From positions 248,001 to 312,000 of the forward strand of contig JACKAQ010000002.1 in assembly GCA_020634975.1 (NCBI GenBank): DNA of 64,000 nt, given 5' to 3'. The stretch comes from JACKAQ01 sp020634975 [NCBI: Calditrichia bacterium] (GTDB lineage: Bacteria; Calditrichota; Calditrichia; RBG-13-44-9). How positions within the stretch are numbered: position 1 is the stretch's first letter; each line of letters begins with the position of its first letter. Made by a program: the position numbers and the translations under genes. The notes under the pieces are model-generated. The model made no database searches, had not been told where the DNA came from, and saw only the letters and a program-made list of their open reading frames with translations. Positions 35,085-43,710 of this stretch are shown here, one piece after another.

Positions 35085-35134
35085 TCCCGGAATATTCCCT
35101 TTTTTTTGCGATATGCTTCGCGTAAATTCTCGCG

Positions 35135-36385
35135 ATGAGTATTCGTGACCGATTAAACAGACTGGCAGGCGATGCCGCAACGCCGGAACCGCAACCGGTT
35201 GTGGCAGACTGGGTGAGCGATCTCCAGCAAGAGCTGCAAATGTCGGTATTGCAGGAGTCACGTTCGTTTATTTTAATGAAGGAAACCGTTTGCCCGCTGT
35301 TCGATGAGCCGTATTATGAAACGCTGTATTCGCAGGGTTTTCGCGTTCCGCAGCTGCGAAAAATCAGCGCAGATTTTCCCGCAGACTTACCTGACGACCA
35401 AATTAACCTCCGCAACGCATTATTTATCGATACCGAAACAACCGGTCTCGCCGGCGGAACCGGCACTTATCCGTTTTTGATCGGGATCGGGCACGTTGAA
35501 CTGGATCACCTTGTTGTCCGGCAATATTTGCTGCCGGATTTCGTGCACGAATGGCTGATGCTCAAACACCTCGATCAGGCGTTGCTCGCCAGCGGATTTA
35601 CGGTTTCATTCAATGGAAAATCGTTTGACCTGCCGTTGTTGCGCAGCCGCTACATTCTCAACCGGATGGAAACGGTGATGGACGATTGCTTTCATGTGGA
35701 TTTGCTGCACGCTGCCCGGCGAATCTGGCGGCGACGGCTGCCGGCTTGTGATCTGCAGTCGCTGGAGCAGCACATTCTCGGCAAAACCCGCATCGGCGAT
35801 GTTCCCGGCGAAATGGTGCCGCATATTTATTTTGAATTTATCCGCAAACGCGATGCATACATGATTCGCGATGTGCTGGAGCATAATTATCACGATATCG
35901 CCAATATGATGATGTTGGCGATGCACATGGCCGCCATCTGCGAAGCGCCGGAAATGCATTTGCAGCATCCGCAGGATCAATTTTCTTTCGCGATGTATCT
36001 CATGAAAAATCAATCGTTTGCAGAGGCAATCCGATTGTTGGAAAATCTGTTGTCCGGCTCTGCAAAACTCGCCAAAGATGCGTATGCCACTGCGGGATTT
36101 ATGCTGTCGCTGGCATTCAAAAAATCGGGCGATTCGGTCCGCGCCAAGCTGCAATTGGAGGATTTGCTGGAAAAACAGGTGCTCAACCCGGAGGTGATCG
36201 AAACGCTGGCAAAATTTTATGAGCACGAAGACAAAGATTTTGCCGGCGCATCGGAAATAACCGAGCGCGGTATTCAATATCTGGAATTGATCCGGCAACT
36301 CGATCCCAAATCGGCGATGCTCAAATTTCTGCCCAAATTAAAGCACCGACACAAACGGTTGCAAGGGAAATTGGGATTGAAATAA
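35135..36385 (+). CDS. YprB-like RNase H-fold exonuclease with TPR tail
   Basis: A 416-residue cytosolic protein. The nuclease domain (about residues 85-270) has the RNase_H_2 motifs: FIDTETTGLAGGTGTYPFLIG with two metal-binding acids, VSFNGKSFDLPLLRSRY, and HNYHDIANMMMLAMHM with the last Asp. The C-terminal 120 residues are TPR-like (FAMYLMKNQSFAEAIRLLENLLSG and following). YprB of Bacillus has the same layout. Substrate is unknown in the family. It follows the broken regulator by 50 bp and is not obviously linked to it. Confidence 0.88.
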   Translation: MSIRDRLNRLAGDAATPEPQPVVADWVSDLQQELQMSVLQESRSFILMKETVCPLFDEPYYETLYSQGFRVPQLRKISADFPADLPDDQINLRNALFIDTETTGLAGGTGTYPFLIGIGHVELDHLVVRQYLLPDFVHEWLMLKHLDQALLASGFTVSFNGKSFDLPLLRSRYILNRMETVMDDCFHVDLLHAARRIWRRRLPACDLQSLEQHILGKTRIGDVPGEMVPHIYFEFIRKRDAYMIRDVLEHNYHDIANMMMLAMHMAAICEAPEMHLQHPQDQFSFAMYLMKNQSFAEAIRLLENLLSGSAKLAKDAYATAGFMLSLAFKKSGDSVRAKLQLEDLLEKQVLNPEVIETLAKFYEHEDKDFAGASEITERGIQYLELIRQLDPKSAMLKFLPKLKHRHKRLQGKLGLK

Positions 36386-36450
36386 TCGCAATTTTGGGCT
36401 ATATTACTCGCTTAAAATATTGAAATTAACATCGAAAAGTGGTTTGAAAA

Positions 36451-37545
36451 ATGGGTAAAAGAAGAATTGGCATTTTAACCGGCGGCGGCGATTGCCCCGG
36501 TTTAAACGCCGTGATTCGCGGGGTTACCAAATCCGCAATCGGGCAATATGGCATGGAAGTGTTGGGTTTTTACGACGGCTTCGACGGATTAATTGACGGT
36601 CGTTTTACCATTTTACGGCAGGAAGACGTGTCGGGAATTCTCACGCAAGGCGGCACCATATTGGGGTCGAGCAACACGGCAAACCCATTTGCCTGCCATG
36701 TTGGCGATGGCGAAAAACGCCACGTTGTGGACAAATCGGACGAATGTATGGCGTTGTATGAAGATTTGGGTTTGGAAGCGCTGATCTGCGTGGGTGGCGA
36801 CGGCACAATGAGCATCGGCGGAAGGTTGGCTGAAAAAGGTGCCAATATCGTCGGTGTTCCCAAAACCATCGACAACGATTTGATGGAAACAGACCTGACC
36901 TTCGGTTTCGATTCCGCGCGAATGACTGCAACCGAAGCGATCGACAAATTGCACACAACTGCGCAATCGCATCACCGTGTGTTGTTGGTTGAGGTGATGG
37001 GCCGCAACGCCGGTTGGCTGGCGCTGGAATCGGGTATCGCCGGTGGCGGCGATGTCATTCTCATTCCGGAAATTCCCTATAATATAAATGAAGTGGTCAG
37101 TGTTGTTCGCAAACGCAGCCGATTTGGCAAACGGTTCAGCATTGTTGTGGTTTCGGAAGGGTGCAAACCGGAAGGCGGCGCGCAGGTGTATCAGCGGATT
37201 ATCGAAGAAAGCCCGGATCCGATCCGGCTTGGCGGCGTCAGCCACATCATCGGCAAACAATTGGAAGATGAAACCGGTATCGAATGCCGGGTTGCGGTGC
37301 TCGGGCATTTGCAGCGCGGCGGCACGCCAACACCGCTGGATCGATTGCTGGCAACCCGATTTTCCGTGAAAGCGGTTGAGTTGTTCAATGAAGGCAAATT
37401 TAACCACATGGTTGCGCTGCAAGGTAATCGGTTGGTTGCGGTGCCCGTCGAAAAGGTGATGAATCGCCAACGCACCGTTCCGCAGGATCACGAGTTAATT
37501 CAATCTGCGGTGGCGGTCGGCACCAGTTTTGGACAGAAATTATGA
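36451..37545 (+). CDS. pfkA: 6-phosphofructokinase, PfkA superfamily, Gly104/Lys124 type
   Basis: A 364-residue glycolytic kinase. Motifs are GILTGGGDCPGLNAVIRG, GFYDGFDGLIDG, LTQGGTILGSSN, VGGDGTMS, VPKTIDNDL (catalytic Asp), VEVMGRNAGWLAL, and GHLQRGGTPTPLDR. At the two positions that sort phosphoryl donors it has Gly118 (equivalent to E. coli Gly104) and Lys138 (equivalent to 124). Asp plus Lys marks PPi enzymes and Gly plus Gly marks E. coli-type ATP enzymes, while Gly plus Lys is mixed and seen in ATP users such as trypanosome Pfk. So ATP is likelier, without being certain. The sirtuin gene follows 64 bp later. Confidence 0.94.
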   Translation: MGKRRIGILTGGGDCPGLNAVIRGVTKSAIGQYGMEVLGFYDGFDGLIDGRFTILRQEDVSGILTQGGTILGSSNTANPFACHVGDGEKRHVVDKSDECMALYEDLGLEALICVGGDGTMSIGGRLAEKGANIVGVPKTIDNDLMETDLTFGFDSARMTATEAIDKLHTTAQSHHRVLLVEVMGRNAGWLALESGIAGGGDVILIPEIPYNINEVVSVVRKRSRFGKRFSIVVVSEGCKPEGGAQVYQRIIEESPDPIRLGGVSHIIGKQLEDETGIECRVAVLGHLQRGGTPTPLDRLLATRFSVKAVELFNEGKFNHMVALQGNRLVAVPVEKVMNRQRTVPQDHELIQSAVAVGTSFGQKL

Positions 37546-37609
37546 AATTAACACGATTCAACATATTGTAAAAAAAGGATTTGGAAAAACGCAGGGAACA
37601 GAAAAAGTT

Positions 37610-38362
37610 ATGCAGCTGACCCAAACTTTTTTGGCGCGATTACAAAAAGCATATTCGGTGGTGGTGATGACCGGTTCCGGCATCAGCGCTGCCAGCGGCG
37701 TTCCGACTTTCCGGGGAAAAGACGGATTGTGGAAAAATTATCAGCCGCACGAACTGGCAAGTTTGGATGCGTTCACCCGCCAGCCGGAGGTCGTTTGGGA
37801 ATGGTATCGCTGGCGACGCAATATTATTCGCAACGCACAGCCAAATCCCGGGCATTTCACGTTAACGGAATTCCCCAAATATTTTCCGGAATTCCACCTG
37901 ATTACCCAAAATGTGGATGGCTTGCACCGGCGGGCTGGTTCCCAAAAAATCATTGAATTACACGGGAACATCATGCGCAATAAATGCATAGACTGTACGT
38001 ATCTCGGCGAAGCCGATGGCGAAGATGAATCGCAGCCGGTGCCGGAATGCCCGAAATGCAGCGGCAAATTGCGTCCCGATGTGGTTTGGTTTGGTGAAAC
38101 GCTGCCAATGGATGAGGTAACAGAAGCCCAACGCGTATCGCAGGAAACAGAGATATTTTTTTCGATCGGCACTTCGTCGCTGGTGGAACCGGCGGCGTCA
38201 TTGGCATATCTGGCAAAAGGGAACGGCGCATATCTCGTGGAAATTAATCCCGATGAAACGCCGCTGAGCAGCGTCGCAAACGAACGCTTTCCTTTTGCGG
38301 TTGAAAAATTTTTACCGGCATTGGAAATGGTGATCAAAAAATTGCGAAAACCGGTTGCGTAA
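37610..38362 (+). CDS. Sir2-family NAD-dependent protein deacylase (class III, desuccinylase signature)
   Basis: A 250-residue sirtuin. It has MTGSGISAASGVPTFRGKDGLW, TQNVDGLHRRAG with the catalytic His in LHGN, and a zinc finger of two CxxC pairs (CIDC and CPKC). VVWEWYRWRR contains the Tyr-x-x-Arg pair that in SIRT5 and CobB binds succinyl- or malonyl-lysine, so deacylation of acidic acyl groups is likely as well as deacetylation. ATG 37610 fits the usual length. A longer frame upstream adds 27 residues with no family match. Confidence 0.93.
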   Translation: MQLTQTFLARLQKAYSVVVMTGSGISAASGVPTFRGKDGLWKNYQPHELASLDAFTRQPEVVWEWYRWRRNIIRNAQPNPGHFTLTEFPKYFPEFHLITQNVDGLHRRAGSQKIIELHGNIMRNKCIDCTYLGEADGEDESQPVPECPKCSGKLRPDVVWFGETLPMDEVTEAQRVSQETEIFFSIGTSSLVEPAASLAYLAKGNGAYLVEINPDETPLSSVANERFPFAVEKFLPALEMVIKKLRKPVA

Positions 38363-38396
38363 GTTTTATAAATTTAAATGAGTTAAGGAAATATTT

Positions 38397-40610
38397 ATGC
38401 CGAATTACAAATCGATCCTTGTTTTGGGGATGATTCTTTTCGGGAGCGGTTGCGCCTATTACAACACGCTGTTTAACGCGAAAGATAATTATAACGAAGG
38501 TCTCAAAATCTTGCGCGAGTCTCCCGAACAAACCACAATACCGGCAAACGCAAGAAAGTCATTCGAAACTACTATCGATAAATGCTGGAAATTGATTGAT
38601 ATTTACAGCGACAAGAGCAAATATGCCGATGATGCACTGCTGCTCATCGCCAAAAGCGAATTTCATATCGAAAAGTATATTCAATCGAAACAACACCTTG
38701 ATCAATTTATGCGCAAATACAGCGAAAGCGATTTGTTCCCGGAAGCCAATTTGTGGTACGGAAAAATTTTGCTGTATGAAAAAGATATCGACGGTGCGAA
38801 TGAATATTTCCGCCGCGTGATTAACAACGGAAAAGATGCGCAAATTCGGTCCCAAGCCAGCTTCGAATTGGGGAAATATGCTTTTCAGCAGAAGGATTAC
38901 CCAAAAGCTATTGAATATCTCCAAACTGCGCTAAAAGAAGATTTAAGCGACGAGTATAAAGCAGAAGTCATGTATTCGCTGGCGGAAGCGCACTATCAGC
39001 AGGGCGATTTAAAAAACGCTGTTTCCCAATATGAAAAAGTCGAGAAGCAAAACCCCACACTGGATATCGAATACCGTTCCAAAATGCAGCATTCCCGGGC
39101 GTTGGTCAAAATGGACAAATCCACCAAGGCATTGGAAATTTTGCGAAAAATGATCACTGCACCGCGTTTCAAGCCATTTTTAACCAGTATCAAAACGGAA
39201 ATTGGCGGTATTTACGAAAAACAGGATGATTTGATAACCGCGGTTGAAACCTACAACGAAGTTATTTCCGAAAAACGCAGCGATGTTGGCACTGCCTGGG
39301 CAGCTTATCATCTGGCGCAATTGTATGAAACCGAGTTGAATAATCTGGATTCTGCGGTGTTTTATTACAAAAAAACCAATCAGGTTTACAGCAAATTCGA
39401 CAGTGCGGAAGTTGCGTTACGCAAAGAAAAATATCTCGGTGAATTCAAGGAAATTGTCGACAACATCGACCGTGACGAGCTGTTGGTTACCCGCCTTACC
39501 ACCGAACCGGATTTTCTGGATTCGCTGTACGAGGCGCAATATGAAGATTCATTCCGCATTGCAAACGGTTTGGGAATCGAAGATACTACCGCGTTCGATT
39601 CGCTGTTGGCTATTCAACAAATGGATTCTGTTGCGACGGATTCAAGTCTTTTTGGAAGCATCGATTCGCAAACCAAGCTTTTTAATCAATCGGTAGATAC
39701 GTTAAATCCCAATATTCCACAGGACACAGATCCATTGGCAGCCGGCACCACAAAAATTAATAGCGGTTTACCGCCCAATCCCATACCCGCAGCCGCAGGA
39801 AAAAACAACAAAAATGTGAAGCCAAAGAAAAAGCTCGAGAAGCGTAAATTGCCGCAAATCGAATTTGACTTGATGAATTCCCGTTATCAATTGGCTGAGT
39901 TTTATTTGTTGAAAGAGGAAAATTACGATTCCGCAGCGTATTATTTTGATGACTTTATCCATACGTACGAAGATTCAATTTTAACGCCTAAAGCATATTA
40001 TTCATTGATTTACATTAATCGTTCGCCGCAGGTGAACAACATGCAAAAAGTTTATGAATACGAAAAAGAGTTGCTCGCCAATTATATCGATTCCCCGTTC
40101 GCCATTGAAATTATGAAAAATCGTGGTATGTATGAGGAGGAAGAAAAAGCAATTTCCGCGGAGGAAATGGCTTATCAGAAATTTTTAGCTGCGGAATCAC
40201 TGTATTTTGCGGGACAGTATCGCCCGGCAATTGAAGCTTATGAAAAAATTGCAGATTTGGATACTTCGTGGAACATCAGTGCGAAAGCCCAATTTGCCGT
40301 TGCCTGGGTTTATGAACGGGATTTGGGAATGCGCGATTCGGCATTTACCGCATACGAACGTATTATTCAACGCTTCCCGCAAGCTACTGATTTTGTTCGA
40401 GTTGCCCGAAAAAAAATATCCCCGCCGGTGGAAAAAGTTGAATTGACCGATTCCACAGCAATCGCCGGTGAAACCGCTATCGGCGACACCGGGGAAGAAG
40501 TTCTCGCTGAAAATACCGGCTCGGAAAATAATGCAGGTGATACAGCTCTGCGCAGTGAAGATATTCTCCGCGAAAAAATTCGCTGGCGAAACCAGCGGGA
40601 ATCGCGATAA
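38397..40610 (+). CDS. Large TPR lipoprotein
   Basis: A 737-residue outer-membrane-type lipoprotein (lipobox FGSGC, Cys19, followed by AYYNTLFNAKDNY). Tetratricopeptide repeats fill residues 50-350 and 505-660 (for example SFELGKYAFQQKDYPKAIEYLQTALKED and YQKFLAAESLYFAGQYRPAIEAYEKI). A low-complexity middle part (about 440-490) is rich in Pro, Lys and Asn. CAYYNTLFNA-type starts with a Tyr-rich box are common in FCB-group TPR lipoproteins. Its role is unknown; assembly of envelope complexes is inferred from the fold. Confidence 0.88.
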   Translation: MPNYKSILVLGMILFGSGCAYYNTLFNAKDNYNEGLKILRESPEQTTIPANARKSFETTIDKCWKLIDIYSDKSKYADDALLLIAKSEFHIEKYIQSKQHLDQFMRKYSESDLFPEANLWYGKILLYEKDIDGANEYFRRVINNGKDAQIRSQASFELGKYAFQQKDYPKAIEYLQTALKEDLSDEYKAEVMYSLAEAHYQQGDLKNAVSQYEKVEKQNPTLDIEYRSKMQHSRALVKMDKSTKALEILRKMITAPRFKPFLTSIKTEIGGIYEKQDDLITAVETYNEVISEKRSDVGTAWAAYHLAQLYETELNNLDSAVFYYKKTNQVYSKFDSAEVALRKEKYLGEFKEIVDNIDRDELLVTRLTTEPDFLDSLYEAQYEDSFRIANGLGIEDTTAFDSLLAIQQMDSVATDSSLFGSIDSQTKLFNQSVDTLNPNIPQDTDPLAAGTTKINSGLPPNPIPAAAGKNNKNVKPKKKLEKRKLPQIEFDLMNSRYQLAEFYLLKEENYDSAAYYFDDFIHTYEDSILTPKAYYSLIYINRSPQVNNMQKVYEYEKELLANYIDSPFAIEIMKNRGMYEEEEKAISAEEMAYQKFLAAESLYFAGQYRPAIEAYEKIADLDTSWNISAKAQFAVAWVYERDLGMRDSAFTAYERIIQRFPQATDFVRVARKKISPPVEKVELTDSTAIAGETAIGDTGEEVLAENTGSENNAGDTALRSEDILREKIRWRNQRESR

Positions 40611-40723
40611 TAATTTTTGTGTAACCAATGGCAAAGCTGAATTATCTAAATGATGTAATTAACAAAGCCAAGTTGGCAAAAAATTTTTTAGACGATATTT
40701 TCGAAATCGCGCAGGAGGACATA

Positions 40724-41047
40724 ATGAGCGTTCCAGTTGAAATTACGGACAAAAACTTTAAAGAAGAAGTATTGGAATCCGAAACACCAGTACTAGTTGA
40801 TTTTTGGGCTGCATGGTGTGGACCTTGTAAAATGATTGCACCTGTTGTAGAAGAAATTGCAAATGACTATGATGGAAAAATTAAAGTCGGAAAAGTGGAT
40901 GTGGATCGCAATCAATATGCCGCAGCACAGTTCGGCATTCGCAGCATTCCCACATTGCTGGTGTTTAAAAATGGCGAAGTTGTGGATCAAATTGTCGGTG
41001 CAGTTCCCAAACCGATGATTACCCAAAAATTGGATAAAGTGTTATAA
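40724..41047 (+). CDS. trxA: Thioredoxin
   Basis: A 107-residue cytosolic thioredoxin with the redox pair [17 protein letters not shown] before it, the cis-Pro in [13 protein letters not shown] and the buried Asp. AGGAGG precedes ATG 40724. A start further upstream adds 32 non-conserved residues. It may serve reductases such as cytosolic Msr or ribonucleotide reductase; the MsrAB here is exported, so a direct link would need a membrane carrier. A terminator follows. Confidence 0.95.
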   Translation: MSVPVEITDKNFKEEVLESETPVLVDFWAAWCGPCKMIAPVVEEIANDYDGKIKVGKVDVDRNQYAAAQFGIRSIPTLLVFKNGEVVDQIVGAVPKPMITQKLDKVL

Positions 41048-41070
41048 ACCACTGAAAAATTTGGAATTAA

Positions 41071-41109
41071 GCGCCTCTGAGATTGTATGATTTCGGGGGC
41101 GCATTTTTT
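41071..41109 (+). terminator. Terminator between trxA and engB
   Basis: GCGCCTCTGA can pair with TCGGGGGCGC (10 bp, two G-U) around a 12-base loop, followed by ATTTTTT. The engB start is only 6 bp further on. Confidence 0.65.
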
Positions 41110-41114
41110 ATGTT

Positions 41115-41708
41115 ATGGAAATTATCAAGAATATCAAATTCATCAAAAGCTGCATGGACTGGCGGGATGCGCCAAAGCCCGGATTGCCGGAAGTCGCGTT
41201 TGTCGGGCGCTCCAACGTTGGGAAATCTTCATTAATCAACACATTGATTAATATGAAAAACCTGGCGCGCACCAGTAAACAGCCGGGAAAAACCCGTTCA
41301 CTGAATTTCTTTTCGATGGACGAACGTTTTTTTCTGGTCGATTTGCCCGGTTACGGATTCGCCAAAATTTCCCAATCGGAACAGAAGAAATGGCAACAGG
41401 CTATCGAAGGGTATTTGCTGAACAGCGAGCAGCTAAAAATGCTGTTTGTGCTGATTGACAGCAAGGTTGGCGCGAAATCCAACGACGTGCAATTGGTTGA
41501 GTGGCTGCGTTTTAACAATGTGCCGTTTCAGGTGATTTGCACAAAAGTTGACCGGGTATCCAATAATGAAAAATCCAAACAGGAAAAATTGATCAAAGCG
41601 GCTTTGGGATTTGAAGAATCAGCCAAATTCCTGTTTTTTTCATCAAAAGACCGCACCGGACGCGGCGCGCTGTGGGGTGAAATATCCGGCATTATTTCCC
41701 GCGCGTAA
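41115..41708 (+). CDS. engB: Ribosome biogenesis GTPase YihA/EngB
   Basis: A 197-residue GTPase needed for 50S subunit assembly. Marks are EVAFVGRSNVGKSSLINTL (P-loop), TSKQPGKTRSLNFF (switch I), VDLPGYGFA (G3), CTKVDRVS (G4), and SSKDRTGRGALW (G5). No clear ribosome site precedes the ATG, and translation may start at the ATG at 41115 within an AT-rich stretch just after the preceding terminator. Confidence 0.95.
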   Translation: MEIIKNIKFIKSCMDWRDAPKPGLPEVAFVGRSNVGKSSLINTLINMKNLARTSKQPGKTRSLNFFSMDERFFLVDLPGYGFAKISQSEQKKWQQAIEGYLLNSEQLKMLFVLIDSKVGAKSNDVQLVEWLRFNNVPFQVICTKVDRVSNNEKSKQEKLIKAALGFEESAKFLFFSSKDRTGRGALWGEISGIISRA

Positions 41709-41880
41709 TTTTTTATTCGCCGTCAAAATTGCGATATTTGGTGTCAGACGATTATCCGTTCCACCCCAAAACAAATATACCTGCCATATTCCAACGAAAA
41801 TTTCTTCCGCTTTTAATTCTGTTTTCGATTAGCTAACTTATCCTGTTAACTAAATTTAATAATTATTCAGGGGCTAAAAA

Positions 41881-42603
41881 ATGAAGCTTAAACCGTTGTT
41901 TATATTGTTGTTTATTGGTGTCTGGTTTTCCGCATGTGAGGAAAAGCCTGAAACGCAGGCGCAGGCGCAAGCGGAAACCAAAACCACGTCGGATATGAAA
42001 AAGGCAAATACACTTGAGGTTGTCCAGGGCGGCACGTACACATATTTGCGCGTAGAAGATAACGACCGCGAATACTGGATTGCCACTTCCAAAACCGCTG
42101 TGGATGCCGGATCTTCTGTGTATTTCAAGCCGGGATTGGAAATGGTCAATTTCCAAAGCAAAGAGCTGAATAAAACATTCGATGTCATATATTTTGTACA
42201 ACAGGTTAGCACCACACCGAATATGCCCTCAAGCGGCGGATATCCGGGAATGGGTGAAAATGAAAGAACCACATCGGAAACGGATGCCTCAATTCAGGTT
42301 ACTCCCGCAGCCGGTGGTGTCACAATCGCAGAATTGTATAATAATCGCCAAAATTATGCGAATAAAACTGTCAAGGTTCGCGGTAAAGTAACCAAATTTA
42401 ATGCGGAAATTATGGATCGTAATTGGGTTCATATTCAGGATGGCACAAAAAGCGGTAACGCACATGACCTGACTATTACCACAAATGAACGTGTCAACAA
42501 AGGTGATGTTGTTACTTTCAGTGGTAAAATTGTATTGGGCAAAGATTTTGGTGCCGGTTATGCATACGAAGTTTTGATGGAAGAAGCATCACAAACCGAA
42601 TAA
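41881..42603 (+). CDS. OB-fold lipoprotein
   Basis: A 240-residue lipoprotein (lipobox WFSAC, Cys19). After a short Gln/Ala-rich linker come two small beta domains. The first, residues 43-110, is LEVVQGGTYTYLRVEDNDREYWIATSK. The second, residues 145-238, is an OB fold of the tRNA_anti-like kind: NYANKTVKVRGKVTKFNAEIMDRNWVHIQDGT, then VNKGDVVTFSGKIVLGKDFGAGY. Both resemble periplasmic OB-fold proteins in which the fold binds oligomers or nucleic acid. No partner can be told from the neighbours. It is followed by a strong terminator. Confidence 0.85.
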   Translation: MKLKPLFILLFIGVWFSACEEKPETQAQAQAETKTTSDMKKANTLEVVQGGTYTYLRVEDNDREYWIATSKTAVDAGSSVYFKPGLEMVNFQSKELNKTFDVIYFVQQVSTTPNMPSSGGYPGMGENERTTSETDASIQVTPAAGGVTIAELYNNRQNYANKTVKVRGKVTKFNAEIMDRNWVHIQDGTKSGNAHDLTITTNERVNKGDVVTFSGKIVLGKDFGAGYAYEVLMEEASQTE

Positions 42604-42630
42604 ATTTCAAACATAATTGTTTTCTTTTGA

Positions 42631-42657
42631 GGCGACCTGCGGGTCGCCTTTTTTTTT
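42631..42657 (+). terminator. Terminator of the OB-fold lipoprotein gene
   Basis: GGCGACC pairs with GGTCGCC around a 4-base loop, followed by nine T. Confidence 0.93.
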
Positions 42658-42658
42658 G

Positions 42659-42691
42659 AATTGATAATTTTTCGATCAAAAATTATCAATT
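42659..42691. repeat. AT-rich 14-bp perfect hairpin after the terminator
   Basis: AATTGATAATTTTT and AAAAATTATCAATT pair around a 5-base loop. It directly follows the preceding terminator. It could act as a second terminator or an RNA end-protecting hairpin; no separate T-run is needed as the stem itself ends in A and T runs. Confidence 0.6.
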
Positions 42692-42874
42692 TTCACTGTT
42701 ATTTGACTTTGTTTTAACCTGCCAAATTCCGCCAATGTTAAATCTTATCTTAACTGTTTGTGAGGACTTTGTGAACAATTCACGATACCTTGCATCATGC
42801 CGCTTTTAATTTTTCGAATTAATAATTTCCATAATTCAAAATGGTTGTTTGTTTGATTATCACAAGGCGAATAA

Positions 42875-43681
42875 ATGAAAAAAATGCTGTTTCCTGCGAT
42901 TCTGTTTGTGATTGTAAGCTGCTGTTTTTGCAACGTTTATGCTGGTGCATGGGCACAACCCAAAGGTAAGTTTTACACAAAAGCGACCTTTATTTTCTCA
43001 GATGCAAACGGTGTTTTGGGCACCGCTTCTCCGGCAACGTTCCGGGATTATGCCATTTATTTTTACGGCGAATACGGATTTTTGCCCCGATTAACCGGAA
43101 TCATCAGCGCGCCATTTTTTAAAAAATCCATGAATGAGGCAAATTTTGTCCGGGGAAAAACCACCGGATATTTTGCCGGAGATATCGAATTGCAGGCAAA
43201 ATATCAATTTCTCGATAAACCGGTTGTCGCATCAGCGCTGGTTGGCATCAAACAACCCGCATTTTACGATATTGCAGACATTCCGCCGCTCGGCAACAAC
43301 GAAACCGATTTCGATGTGAAATTATTGCTCGGCGCATCGTTATATCCGGTTCCCGCGTATCTCACCGGCGATGTCGGCTACCGCATCCGCGGCGGTGATT
43401 TCGTGGATGAATTCCATTTCAATTTCGAAGCCGGATATACGTTGAAAAATCTGCTGCTATTGCGATTTGTCGGTAGCGTTATTCGCAATAATGGCGAATC
43501 CGATTCGGTGAGCAATCTGTTCGGTTTTCCGTTAACCCAACAGCGGACGCGGCTGGGTGGCGGCGTTATTGTGTTGCTCAATCAGCACATCGATGTGGAT
43601 GTAACTTATCTGAAAACGACAGCCGGGTTGAACATTCCGGATTCGAAGGAAGTGTTTGTCGGAATTGCATTTAAGCGCTGA
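42875..43681 (+). CDS. Predicted outer-membrane beta-barrel protein
   Basis: A 268-residue protein with a signal peptide ending near residue 22-24 (NVYAGAW). GAWAQPKGKFYTKATFIFSDA is typical of the N-terminus of transport-like barrels found near phenol or fatty-acid porins. Alternating hydrophobic strands follow, and the last segment KEVFVGIAFKR ends in a charged pair rather than the usual C-terminal Phe. About twelve strands are plausible. It precedes the molybdopterin enzyme by 29 bp on the same strand and is probably co-transcribed, so it could form the outer-membrane route for that enzyme's substrate. That is inference. Confidence 0.75.
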   Translation: MKKMLFPAILFVIVSCCFCNVYAGAWAQPKGKFYTKATFIFSDANGVLGTASPATFRDYAIYFYGEYGFLPRLTGIISAPFFKKSMNEANFVRGKTTGYFAGDIELQAKYQFLDKPVVASALVGIKQPAFYDIADIPPLGNNETDFDVKLLLGASLYPVPAYLTGDVGYRIRGGDFVDEFHFNFEAGYTLKNLLLLRFVGSVIRNNGESDSVSNLFGFPLTQQRTRLGGGVIVLLNQHIDVDVTYLKTTAGLNIPDSKEVFVGIAFKR

Positions 43682-43710
43682 AAAAAAATCAATATTCGGA
43701 GAAAAATTCG

